64,000 nt of DNA from Rhodomicrobium lacus. Lineage in GTDB: Bacteria; Pseudomonadota; Alphaproteobacteria; Rhizobiales; Rhodomicrobiaceae. The notes under the pieces are model-generated. The model ran no database searches. It saw nothing but the letters and a program-made list of their open reading frames with translations, and was not told the DNA's origin. Each line of letters starts with the position of its first letter. Within the stretch, counting starts at the first letter, position 1. The position numbers and the translations under genes were made by a program. The stretch spans positions 744,001-808,000 of the forward strand of contig NZ_RZNF01000012.1 in assembly GCF_003992725.1 (NCBI RefSeq). The letters run 5' to 3'. Below are positions 36,412-44,311 of this stretch, piece after piece.

Positions 36412-36434
36412 CAACCTGACTGCTATTTTGATTG
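36412..36434. promoter_or_regulatory. Inverted repeat CAACC-N13-GATTG upstream of cheY2-flgF-fliI
   Basis: CAACC (36412-36416) and GATTG (36430-36434) have the common 13-base spacing with one mismatch. It overlaps the last codons of the transglycosylase gene and lies 82 bases ahead of the cheY2 start. Confidence 0.45.
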
Positions 36435-37016
36435 CGGTGCCGTCTGGAGCTTCTCCGAGGCGCAAAATTCCGAAGCCTGAGGCGTCCAGGCCCCGAAGCC
36501 GCTTTGAACGAGGCGATCCAGAACGCGGCAGACGTAACGCTTTTGTCCTTCCTTGTTGTTCTTTCCCGCGTTGTACCGGGCCACCGCCACAGTCCACGTG
36601 CTTTCCTGTTGCTTGAGCGCCTTCAGGAAACGCGCCGCGTAGTCGACATTTTTGTGTGGATCGAGCATTTCGTCGACGGACGCGAAATGCTCGCCGTGGA
36701 AATAGTAGTTCAGCTGCATGCAGCCCACGTCGATGAGCTTCAACCCTTCGCGGCGTGCGGCGTGGAAACGCTCGATCGCCTGCGCCTTGTCGAGCGAATA
36801 TATGGCCTTGCCCTCAAGGTTGAGCGAGAACGCACGCAGATTGCCGTTTATGCCGGTTTCCGTAAGCCCCACGGCGTAAAGAACGCCCAGCGGTATCTGA
36901 TACTTGCTGGCCGCCGCAACCATCTCGCGCTCGCACAGGTTTGGCTCGACCGATTCGGCTGGAACGAGGCTAGATATAAAGAGCAGTGCGGTTGAGATGG
37001 CTCTCAGCTTGCCCAT
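36423..37016 (-). CDS. Flagellar lytic transglycosylase, SltF-type
   Basis: The 197-residue product has a signal peptide (about 1-23) and a soluble lytic transglycosylase fold: catalytic Glu in AVGLTETG (Glu about residue 53), IDVGCMQLNYYFHGEHF, and AVARYNAGKN. It would open peptidoglycan for rod passage, replacing the hydrolase domain missing from the FlgJ-like protein. Its first 47 bases overlap the fliK end. It is the last gene after fliF-...-fliK. Confidence 0.85.
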   Translation of the reverse strand: MGKLRAISTALLFISSLVPAESVEPNLCEREMVAAASKYQIPLGVLYAVGLTETGINGNLRAFSLNLEGKAIYSLDKAQAIERFHAARREGLKLIDVGCMQLNYYFHGEHFASVDEMLDPHKNVDYAARFLKALKQQESTWTVAVARYNAGKNNKEGQKRYVCRVLDRLVQSGFGAWTPQASEFCASEKLQTAPQSK

Positions 37017-38487
37017 GCTCCGATCCCTCTCTCAGGCCCCGATTGCCGGGCTCCCCCCTGTCCTTCTGACCGCTTTGTCCCATTCCGTCCGACCCGGTGT
37101 CTGTCGAACCCGATAGCGACTGATCGCTGGAAGCAGTGGGAGTGCCGGTGGCGGAAGCCGTTACCGGCTGAGGCGCGAGCTGAACCGAAATGGTGTCGAC
37201 CTTGTATCCGGTGGAGCGAAGCAGCCCTTCGAGAACCTCCTGATCCTGTGCCAGCAACTGGGCGGCCTCGGGCTTCTCGACGCTGAGGACGACGGAAAGC
37301 TTGCCGCCGTTCATGGACATGCGCACTGTTACTTCGCCAAGATTTTGCGGCGTGAGGCCGATGGTAAGCGTACGCAAGGGCTGCGTGGCCTCCGCAGTCG
37401 GAAGTGCGACACGGGATGTGGATTGCGACGCATCGGACGAGGACGTCGATATCGCGTTCGAGACCTGCTGCGCGAGGGTGCCGGAAGCGGAGGAAGCGGA
37501 CGCGGAAAGAACCTCGCCCTGTGCGCTTGCATCTTGCGCGGGGACCATGGTTGCTCCGTCCGAGCCAGACGCAGCGGGGGCGGACGGGAAAGCGCGTTTG
37601 CCGGTGTTCGAACTGGAGGCATCCCCGGCGCTGTTCGATGCCGTTACCGCAGGGCTGCCTGACGCGCCCGAGCCGGCGACCGATGTGGGATCGCCCGCGA
37701 GTGCGGCAGACGTAAGCGAACGTTGGCGAAGGGCTTCTGTTTCGGACGCGGCCGACGGCGCCGATGAGGACGGCGAAGGTGCACTCGCTGCCGATAGCGA
37801 CGCCTGTGCGTTCTGCGACGAAGTCGAGCCACTCAGGACTTGGGAGAGACGCGCCGCAGAGTCAGCGTATGGCTGAAAATGCGTTTCGGACTTCAGGACG
37901 CTGAACGGGAGGGCTTGTCCGCTCGATGAAAGCGCGTCGTTCATGGCGGAGAGCGGCGCGGAATTCTCGCCTCTCGTTGCGGCGGTCCGAGGTCCTTCCG
38001 CTGTCGCCCCCGTTTCAAACTGGAGGAGCACCGGAAGAAGCTGCCCCGACGTTGGGATAACACTCGTGGAGCCCGCAGCACTTCCGTCCGTTTCGGAGGC
38101 GTCTGCTGCATTCGTCGCGGTGTCGTCCAACTCGAAAAGAGATCCGTCCTCAATGTCGCTGCCAGCGAGTTCAGACAGCTCCGAATCGATTGCCTCGGTG
38201 CGGCTTGCGTCGTCGACGGAGCGGACATCTTTCCCTGTGCTTCGCTGCCCGGCGCCCTGAATTAGCGCGTCCGCCAGCGAACCGGAAAACTTTGTTGTTG
38301 CGCTGACAGAGGCTTCAACGCCGTGGGAGCGCGAATCCGGTGCTTCACCCTCGGACGCGGTATCGAGGAAGGAAGAAAATTCCGCTCCTCCCTTGTTTCC
38401 TCTCTGCTGGCCGAGCGTCTCAGCGCCCAATATGGCGGACGTCGAGGATGCCGCAACCGCCGGCTGCGCTATCGCTGTCGCTGTCAT
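36970..38487 (-). CDS. fliK: Hook-length control protein FliK (MotD)
   Basis: A 505-residue secreted ruler. Most of it is Ser/Ala/Thr-rich and low in complexity; the conserved hook-length domain lies near the C-terminus: LRTLTIGLTPQNLGEVTVRMSMNGGKLSVVLSVEKPEAAQLLAQDQEVLEGLLRSTGYKVDTISVQL. The rhizobial homologue was once named MotD because it follows motB and motC, as here. It overlaps motC by ATGA. Confidence 0.88.
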   Translation of the reverse strand: MTATAIAQPAVAASSTSAILGAETLGQQRGNKGGAEFSSFLDTASEGEAPDSRSHGVEASVSATTKFSGSLADALIQGAGQRSTGKDVRSVDDASRTEAIDSELSELAGSDIEDGSLFELDDTATNAADASETDGSAAGSTSVIPTSGQLLPVLLQFETGATAEGPRTAATRGENSAPLSAMNDALSSSGQALPFSVLKSETHFQPYADSAARLSQVLSGSTSSQNAQASLSAASAPSPSSSAPSAASETEALRQRSLTSAALAGDPTSVAGSGASGSPAVTASNSAGDASSSNTGKRAFPSAPAASGSDGATMVPAQDASAQGEVLSASASSASGTLAQQVSNAISTSSSDASQSTSRVALPTAEATQPLRTLTIGLTPQNLGEVTVRMSMNGGKLSVVLSVEKPEAAQLLAQDQEVLEGLLRSTGYKVDTISVQLAPQPVTASATGTPTASSDQSLSGSTDTGSDGMGQSGQKDRGEPGNRGLREGSEHGQAESHLNRTALYI

Positions 38488-39650
38488 CTTTCTTTTTTCA
38501 GGACCAGATCGGCGTTCGCGATGGCCACTTGCGCTTCCATCATCCGTTTGCCGCCGACAAAAGTTCGGTCCCCCCCCCGTTTCCCTGCCAAAGCCACCTC
38601 ATTACCTATTAACGGCTTGGGAGTTTCGTGGAGCTTGCGCGCCAACTGTAGCGAAGCAGAAAGCAGCGCGGCGTCATCTGCATCGAAAACTGCGGGGTCG
38701 AGCGAATTGAGCGTGGCGTTCGCCTCTTCATACTTTTCGGTGACGATGTCGACTGCCGCCTGGTACAAGAGAAGACGCTGTTTTCGGGCCTGATCGTTCT
38801 GAACGAGCGAGAGGCCCTTGCCGGCAGCGAGCGTGACGAGCGACCGCCGCCCGGAAAACACACCGCGTTGCGCAACATCCGTGAGCAAACAGGCAGGGCA
38901 GCGTCCAAAACCCAGCGGCCTCGCTTCCAAGAGTTGGGAGAGCGTTGCTACACCATCGGCGTCATCAAAGCGGGGAAGGTAACCGACGATTCGCGCTTCC
39001 GCATCGGCGGCAAATGTCGATGTTTCGAAGCGTCGGATGTAGCTCAGCGCAGCCTTCGAAAACTCCTGCACCCGGAGCTTCTCGCCTGCGAGAACGATAC
39101 TCTGACGCAAAGCTGCTTCTTCCACGAGCGTACCCGGCAGCAGAAGCCGGGCGAGAGTGTAATAGGAGAAGGCGCGTTCGGTATCCGTTTGGGCGGCGAG
39201 CAGCGCTTGAACGAGGGCAAGGTGACCTCCCAGAACCGGCTCGAACCGGCGGGCATCGATCGACAGAAGTATCGAAGAGGCTCGATTCGCGTCGCCGCTG
39301 CCATGCGCAATGATCCCGCGGATCAGATTTCTTTCCAGCTCGCTGGACTGATCTTCTCTCCACGGCTTGATCAGCTCGACGCTGCCGCCGCTCAAAACGA
39401 AGATTTCCGCGAATCTGAGAAATTCCTCGCTCGTGAGTTTGAGGCTTTCAGCCTCGCGCAGATGGGCCTCATATCGCTCGCGGGCTTCGGCCATCTCCAG
39501 GGAAGAGGCTTGTGTCCTTGCCACTTCATCGAAACGGCGCACATCCTGCCGAAGATCCGCAATCAGCGTTTGCTCGCGCTCCGCGCCGCGCGCCACAGAG
39601 CCTGCCATCAGCAGCAAGGCCCCGAGCAACGTTGCAATTGCCGCCCTCAT
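38484..39650 (-). CDS. motC: Periplasmic motility protein MotC
   Basis: The 388-residue product has a signal peptide (about 1-22) and a helical repeat body like rhizobial MotC (segments ERNLIRGIIAHGSGD, RFEPVLGGHLALVQALL, YYTLARLLLPGTLVEEAALRQSIVL). MotC is a periplasmic protein required for MotB function, and MotE acts as its chaperone. It sits exactly between motB and fliK with ATGA overlaps at both ends. Confidence 0.88.
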   Translation of the reverse strand: MRAAIATLLGALLLMAGSVARGAEREQTLIADLRQDVRRFDEVARTQASSLEMAEARERYEAHLREAESLKLTSEEFLRFAEIFVLSGGSVELIKPWREDQSSELERNLIRGIIAHGSGDANRASSILLSIDARRFEPVLGGHLALVQALLAAQTDTERAFSYYTLARLLLPGTLVEEAALRQSIVLAGEKLRVQEFSKAALSYIRRFETSTFAADAEARIVGYLPRFDDADGVATLSQLLEARPLGFGRCPACLLTDVAQRGVFSGRRSLVTLAAGKGLSLVQNDQARKQRLLLYQAAVDIVTEKYEEANATLNSLDPAVFDADDAALLSASLQLARKLHETPKPLIGNEVALAGKRGGDRTFVGGKRMMEAQVAIANADLVLKKER

Positions 39651-40741
39651 TTGTCCTTGTCCTTGAGCAGGACTTCGATACGGCGGTTTTCAGGGGCCAG
39701 GGGATCTTCGGGATTGCGTGGCTGTCGATCCGCATACCCCTCGATCGATAGCACTCTTCCATCGCCGATCTTGCCTCGCGCCAGCATCAGGAACGCCATG
39801 CGCGCCCTTTCGGAAGACAGCGACCAGTTTCCGTAGGGATCACCCGCGAAGGGGCGCCCGTCGGTGTAACCCCGGATGATGATCTGACCCGGATACCTGG
39901 AGATGATATCGCCAATCCTGGTCATCACGAGGACAGTGTCCGGCTTCGGCATCGCGGAGCCCACATCGAACATGCTGCGCTTCGTGTCATCCATCAGACT
40001 GATCAGCGTTCCTTCCGTCACATTGGCGACCGAGACCTGAACCCGAAACGACTGCGGGAGACTGCTTTGAAAATTTTCGATTTCCTTCAAAATCTGCGCT
40101 GCCAGGGGAGCAGGAGTCTCCGTCGGCTCTTTCTCGGCGATAGTGACGGATTTTTGCGGTTTGGCAGGCTCCGGGTGATCAGTGGATGACCGTGAAGCCG
40201 GCTGCGTGATGTCCTCCGGCTTCGCAGATTGGATCAACCGCGGCTCGGCGATAAAGGGGTCGCGCGAAAACTCGCTACCAGACTTGCTTGAGACGTTATC
40301 TCTGGAAGCGATGCGCAGAGCTTCTTCAGCCCGGGTCTCCAGTTCGGTCAGCACGCCGAAGGGATTGCGGGTAAGCTCTTCCTCTGAGACGATTTGCCGA
40401 TCCTGCGGATCTGCGGCAGCGGCCTTAGCCCGCCGCACTGCCGCCTCGGAAGGGTCTGTATCAAGCGCTTTCGGTATGGCATCAGCGACGCCCTTCGCTG
40501 GCGGCGTCTCTTCACTGAGCTTTATCGGATTGAAGTAGTTTGCTATCTGGGACAGGCGCTCCTTCGAGCTGGAATTCACCAGCCACATCACGAGGAAGAA
40601 GGTCATCATCGCGGTCATGAAGTCCGCGTAGGCTATCTTCCATACGCCTCCATGATGGTCCCCCTCCCCCTTGTACAGCTTCTTGCGGACCACGATGTCC
40701 GCGTGCGCCGGCGCGTTCTTCTTGTGTCGCGTCATACTCAT
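39647..40741 (-). CDS. motB: Flagellar motor stator protein MotB
   Basis: MotB anchors the stator to peptidoglycan. The 364-residue product has a charged N-terminus, one membrane helix with the ion-binding D40 (KIAYADFMTAMMTFFLVMWLV), a long linker, and an OmpA-type domain (IIIRGYTDGRPF; SSERARMAFLMLARG; SIEGYADRQPRNPEDPLAPENRRIEVLL). The ATG at 40741 lies inside the 3' part of the fliH-like frame. A second ATG two codons on is possible. Confidence 0.96.
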   Translation of the reverse strand: MSMTRHKKNAPAHADIVVRKKLYKGEGDHHGGVWKIAYADFMTAMMTFFLVMWLVNSSSKERLSQIANYFNPIKLSEETPPAKGVADAIPKALDTDPSEAAVRRAKAAAADPQDRQIVSEEELTRNPFGVLTELETRAEEALRIASRDNVSSKSGSEFSRDPFIAEPRLIQSAKPEDITQPASRSSTDHPEPAKPQKSVTIAEKEPTETPAPLAAQILKEIENFQSSLPQSFRVQVSVANVTEGTLISLMDDTKRSMFDVGSAMPKPDTVLVMTRIGDIISRYPGQIIIRGYTDGRPFAGDPYGNWSLSSERARMAFLMLARGKIGDGRVLSIEGYADRQPRNPEDPLAPENRRIEVLLKDKDK

Positions 40742-41315
40742 GAACTCCGATACTCATTAACCAGCGACCAAGGCTCGTCTCTATTACGGTTCTATCGACG
40801 GAAACCGTCACGTCACATGCCTTCGTGATCACCGTCTCGACTGTCACTGCCTCATCGAGGCGCTGGGCCAGTTCGAAAACCAGATCCGAAGGACCGCAGA
40901 TCTTTAATTTTATGACGCCTTCGTCTGAAGTTAGCCTTTGGATTTCCGCTAAAAGTCGAGCTATAGCTTCATCAGTCAGGTGGCGTTCGACAATGGGAGT
41001 CAGGATCCGCGCAGCAACGTCGCAAATCTCGGCCTGCATTGCAGCCAGCGACTGAAGCAGCAGGGTCTGGAGACGATCCGCCTCGCCCTCGACCCATTGT
41101 TTTCTTGCCGATTCCATCTCGGCTTTATGGCTTGCCTCACTCTCTGCGAGCATCTTCGCGGCGACCGCCTGGGCTTTCGCTTCGCCCTCATCCAGCCCCT
41201 TCCGGTAGGCTGCGGCCACTTCGAGTTCCCGCGCCTCGACGTTTTCGCGCGCCAAGGGAGCCCCAAGACGGGCAAGAAAATCCGGCAAAGGCAGGCGCCC
41301 CGAGGCTGCTTCCAC
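40512..41315 (-). CDS. FliH-like export protein with extended C-terminus
   Basis: Residues 1-190 form a helical, Ala/Glu-rich segment followed by a FliH-type domain (LLLQSLAAMQAEICDVAARILTPIVERHLTDEAIARLLAEI; SVDRTVIETSLGRWLMSIG). FliH regulates the FliI ATPase. The frame then continues 77 codons into motB in another frame, giving a Arg/Gly-rich tail with no family character. The natural end is probably near 40740; a lost stop or single-base change is suspected. It abuts fliF. Confidence 0.7.
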   Translation of the reverse strand: MEAASGRLPLPDFLARLGAPLARENVEARELEVAAAYRKGLDEGEAKAQAVAAKMLAESEASHKAEMESARKQWVEGEADRLQTLLLQSLAAMQAEICDVAARILTPIVERHLTDEAIARLLAEIQRLTSDEGVIKLKICGPSDLVFELAQRLDEAVTVETVITKACDVTVSVDRTVIETSLGRWLMSIGVHEYDATQEERAGARGHRGPQEAVQGGGGPSWRRMEDSLRGLHDRDDDLLPRDVAGEFQLEGAPVPDSKLLQSDKAQ

Positions 41316-41316
41316 G

Positions 41317-42924
41317 TCAACCCTCCCTGATCCAGTCGATGAGAACGGCAGCGGCTTTCTCCTCGTCCCGAGCGATGGCTTTCTCCACGGATTTCAGAGG
41401 CGTATCCTTATTGCTGGTGCCCAGCGTTGTGAGGGGCGGGACATCCTCAGCGAGAGCATCAACCGGCGCGGCAACGGTGTCGAGAATCGGTGTGTTTCGC
41501 TTGTCGGCGGCGATTTGTGGCGCGGGCTTGGGCTTGTTTTCAAGGATCATCCGCAGCGAGGGACGAAGCCCGATCACCACAAACAGGATCGTCGAGAGAA
41601 GTATGGCAGCGGCAAGCACATAGCTTCCCAGTCCTTCCATCACATGATCCCAGAACGCGGGCGCCGGCGCCGGCTCGAACTCATTGCCACCAGCGAAATC
41701 GAGTGCGACGACAGTAGCCTTGTCGCCGCGCAGCGAGTCCAGCCCCGCGGCTGACGAGACAAGCCGCTCCACGACCCGTAGCTGTTCATCCGGCGCGGTC
41801 TTGGCGCTCTCGGCCGCAGCGATGAGCGGCTTCCTGTTCAAAACCACCGCCACGGCGATGTTTTCCACCCGGTAGCCCTCGCTGTGTGTCGTGACGCTTT
41901 TCGAACTCACCTCGTAATTTGTCGTCTCTTCCTTTCTTTCGCTCGCGCGCTTCGACTGATCGGAAGGCTTCGTGTTTTGCTGATCAGCGGGAATGTTCTG
42001 CTCCACGCTGACATTCCATTTCTGATTGGTATTTTGAGAGTTGCTGCTCTCTTTCACCGTGCGGGTGGAGCGCTCGGCCTTGGATTCGGGGTCGAAGGCA
42101 GTCTCGTTGATCTGCTTCTTGTCGAGGTTCAGCCGGACAGTGACGCTCGTCTCGAAGTTTCCGAGCCCGATGACGGGTGTCAACGTCTTGCGAATATTGT
42201 CGTTTATTTCGCGGGAGACCTGCTTTTCGAGTTCCAGCATCTTGCCGCTGGCAACGCCAGGACCGTCATCGCCGGCGGAAAGGATGGTGCCATCGGTGCT
42301 GAGCACCGCCACATGATCCGGCTTCATTCCCGGCACAGCCGACGCCACGATCTGGCGAATGGCGGCTGCGGAGGGCGGCTGCGCTCCCGATTGTTTGACG
42401 ACCACCGACGCCGAAGCAGGCTGTGGCTCGCGCCGGAAGGAGCCGGCGTCCGACATGACGAGATGAACGCGCGCTGAACTCACGGACCGCATGGCTTCGA
42501 TAGTGCGGGCGATTTCGCCTTCGAGCGCCCGGACACGGGTGACATTCTGCATGAAGGAGGTCAGCCCCAGCGACCCGAGCTTGTCGAACAGCTCGTAACC
42601 GGCCGTGGCGTTGTTGGGAAGACCGCGCTCGGCGAGGATCATGCGGGCCCGCGCGGTGTCACCCCGGTTCACGAAAATCTTGTTCGCTTCCGAGCTGGCG
42701 TCGAAGGAGATGCCAGCTTCCTTGAGAGCGGCGCCGATGCGAGAGACATCTGCAGGCGTGAGCCCGACATACAACACATCTTTATCCGCCCGGCTGACAT
42801 AGTAGCTGCCGATTCCGATGATCGCCACAATTGCAATGCCCACCGCCGCCAATGCAGCAAGGCGGCGTGCGCCCAAGCCCAAAAAGCTCGCCGTCAACGC
42901 GTCAATCTGATCGCGAATCGCCAT
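41317..42924 (-). CDS. fliF: MS-ring protein FliF
   Basis: FliF builds the MS-ring. From ATG 42924 (MAIRDQIDALTASFLGLG) it has 535 residues. Two membrane helices lie at about residues 20-42 and 430-452. The periplasmic part carries LYVGLTPADVSRIGAALKEAGISFDAS, RARMILAERGLPN, YELFDKLGSLGLTSFMQNVTRVRALEGEIARTI and the GLGNFETSVTVRLNLDKK segment. The longer frame to 43005 is rejected. First gene of the fliF-motB-fliK unit. Confidence 0.96.
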   Translation of the reverse strand: MAIRDQIDALTASFLGLGARRLAALAAVGIAIVAIIGIGSYYVSRADKDVLYVGLTPADVSRIGAALKEAGISFDASSEANKIFVNRGDTARARMILAERGLPNNATAGYELFDKLGSLGLTSFMQNVTRVRALEGEIARTIEAMRSVSSARVHLVMSDAGSFRREPQPASASVVVKQSGAQPPSAAAIRQIVASAVPGMKPDHVAVLSTDGTILSAGDDGPGVASGKMLELEKQVSREINDNIRKTLTPVIGLGNFETSVTVRLNLDKKQINETAFDPESKAERSTRTVKESSNSQNTNQKWNVSVEQNIPADQQNTKPSDQSKRASERKEETTNYEVSSKSVTTHSEGYRVENIAVAVVLNRKPLIAAAESAKTAPDEQLRVVERLVSSAAGLDSLRGDKATVVALDFAGGNEFEPAPAPAFWDHVMEGLGSYVLAAAILLSTILFVVIGLRPSLRMILENKPKPAPQIAADKRNTPILDTVAAPVDALAEDVPPLTTLGTSNKDTPLKSVEKAIARDEEKAAAVLIDWIREG

Positions 42925-43024
42925 GTTTCCCCAACCCCGTTGCGAAGCAGGGCGGATCATCGGCTCGTTACCTTGCGCGTGGCAGGAGGCCTGGGTTGCA
43001 GGCACTCCCGCTACGCGGTTCGGT

Positions 43025-43990
43025 TTACTGGAAGAGCTTCAGGATCGACTGCGAGGACTCATTCGCAATCGAGAGGGCCTGCACGCCAAGCTGCTGCTGG
43101 ACCTGCAGGGCCGAGAGACGGGTCGATGCTTCGTTCATGTCGGCGTCGACGAGCGAGCTCACGCCGGCATCCACAGAATTCGTAAGCGAATCAACGAAGT
43201 CCTTCTGGCTTTCGATGCGCGACTGCGTCGAACCGAGCACCGAAGACGCCGCCGTTACGGACTTGATCGCCGCTTCAACCTGCTTCTGGTAGGCATTGAT
43301 CATCGCCAGATCGGCGCCCTCATCGGTCAGCGCCGAAATGTCGAGGTTATAGACGCTCTTGCCGTCCGCTGTAGCCGTCTCGGTAGTGCCGTCGGCATTG
43401 GTGAAGGAGCCCGTCGTCGTGCTGTCGACCTCGTCGAGGATACCGCTCTGATCGGCAGCATCGAAGAGTTTCGTGTCGGTCTTGTCGAAGGTGATCGTGC
43501 CGTAAGCTACCGTGCCGTCCGAGGAGCGCGACAGCGAAGCCACGAACGACGCCGTTGCGTTGAAGCCCGCTGCACCGGAATCAACCGAAAGGAAGTTTTG
43601 GCCGTTGAGGCTGGCGCCCTCGGCATACGTCTTCAACTGTGCCTGATATGTAGCGATTTCACCCTGAATCTTGGTGCGGTCGGCGCCCTGGGTTTGGGCG
43701 GTGATGAGCGAGTTCTTGATCTTCGAAAGCGTGTCGGAGATCTTGCTCATCGCATCCGTCGCGGTAGAGAGCGTCGCATCGGCGACGTCGAGCGAGTCGG
43801 AGATCGTCGAAAGAGCCGAGCTGTCGCTCTTCAGCGAGGTCGCGATCGAATAGTACGACGCATTGTCCGCCGCCGTGCTGACGCGCAGACCGGTGGAGAT
43901 TTCGCTCTGAGTCTTGTCGAGGTTCTTGACGGTGTTCTGGAGGTTCAGCAGAGCTGTGTTGGCGGCGTTGTTCGTCAGAATGCTGGTCAT
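43025..43990 (-). CDS. fliC: Flagellin
   Basis: A 321-residue flagellin. N-terminal D0/D1: MTSILTNNAANTALLNLQNTVKNLDKTQSEISTGLRVSTAADNASYYSIATSLKSD; C-terminal D1/D0: SSVLGSTQSRIESQKDFVDSLTNSVDAGVSSLVDADMNEASTRLSALQVQQQLGVQALSIANESSQSILKLF. The variable middle is short. AAGGG precedes the ATG; upstream frames to 44101 are not coding. It is the only flagellin in the window. FlbT (29040-29519) would act on its leader. Confidence 0.97.
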   Translation of the reverse strand: MTSILTNNAANTALLNLQNTVKNLDKTQSEISTGLRVSTAADNASYYSIATSLKSDSSALSTISDSLDVADATLSTATDAMSKISDTLSKIKNSLITAQTQGADRTKIQGEIATYQAQLKTYAEGASLNGQNFLSVDSGAAGFNATASFVASLSRSSDGTVAYGTITFDKTDTKLFDAADQSGILDEVDSTTTGSFTNADGTTETATADGKSVYNLDISALTDEGADLAMINAYQKQVEAAIKSVTAASSVLGSTQSRIESQKDFVDSLTNSVDAGVSSLVDADMNEASTRLSALQVQQQLGVQALSIANESSQSILKLFQ

Positions 43991-44018
43991 GGAAGTGTCC
44001 CTTGGTCGGATTGCATCT

Positions 44019-44048
44019 TGGGACATACCGGACTTGAACCGGCACGCG
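44019..44048 (-). other. tRNA T-arm-like hairpin in the flagellin leader
   Basis: On the minus strand, about 30-60 bases ahead of the flagellin ATG, the sequence GCCGG-TTCAAGT-CCGGT (44043-44027) forms a five-pair stem with the seven-base loop typical of a tRNA T-arm, followed by an acceptor-like atgtccca. No D-arm, anticodon arm or matching 5' acceptor strand exists upstream, so it is not a tRNA gene. It may be a regulatory structure or a tRNA fragment. Confidence 0.4.
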
Positions 44049-44253
44049 GAAACGGCATCATGCCTGCGATGGTGCTTCGCATTTGTGCACCTCGCTTCCA
44101 CGTAACTACAGTAAACAGGAAAAATGCTAATTTTTCGTTAAGAGTAGCCGGATCGGGATAACTTGAAGAATACCAATAACTATTCAATCGATCGCCGTTG
44201 ATTTTTCAATTGTGTGGGCTGTGATTCGCCTGACAAATCGCGAGCGATAACAG

Positions 44254-44284
44254 AAAAACCCCGCCGCAAGGCGACGGGGTTTGT
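44254..44284 (-). terminator. Terminator of the membrane MCP gene
   Basis: A stem AAACCCCG/CGGGGTTT (44256-44263 with 44275-44282), with inner CGC/GCG pairs, is followed on the minus strand by five T residues. It lies 28 bases after the stop of the transducer gene at 44312. Confidence 0.85.
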
Positions 44285-44311
44285 CAATTTGTTTCGCGCT
44301 TTAAGATGTAG

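Noticed and set aside
44019-44110. Complete tRNA gene in the flagellin leader
   Set aside because: Only the T-arm-like hairpin and an acceptor-like tail are present; no D-arm, anticodon arm or matching 5' strand.
42923-44161. 412-codon plus-strand frame antisense to flagellin
   Set aside because: Arg-rich shadow of the flagellin gene; no coding evidence.
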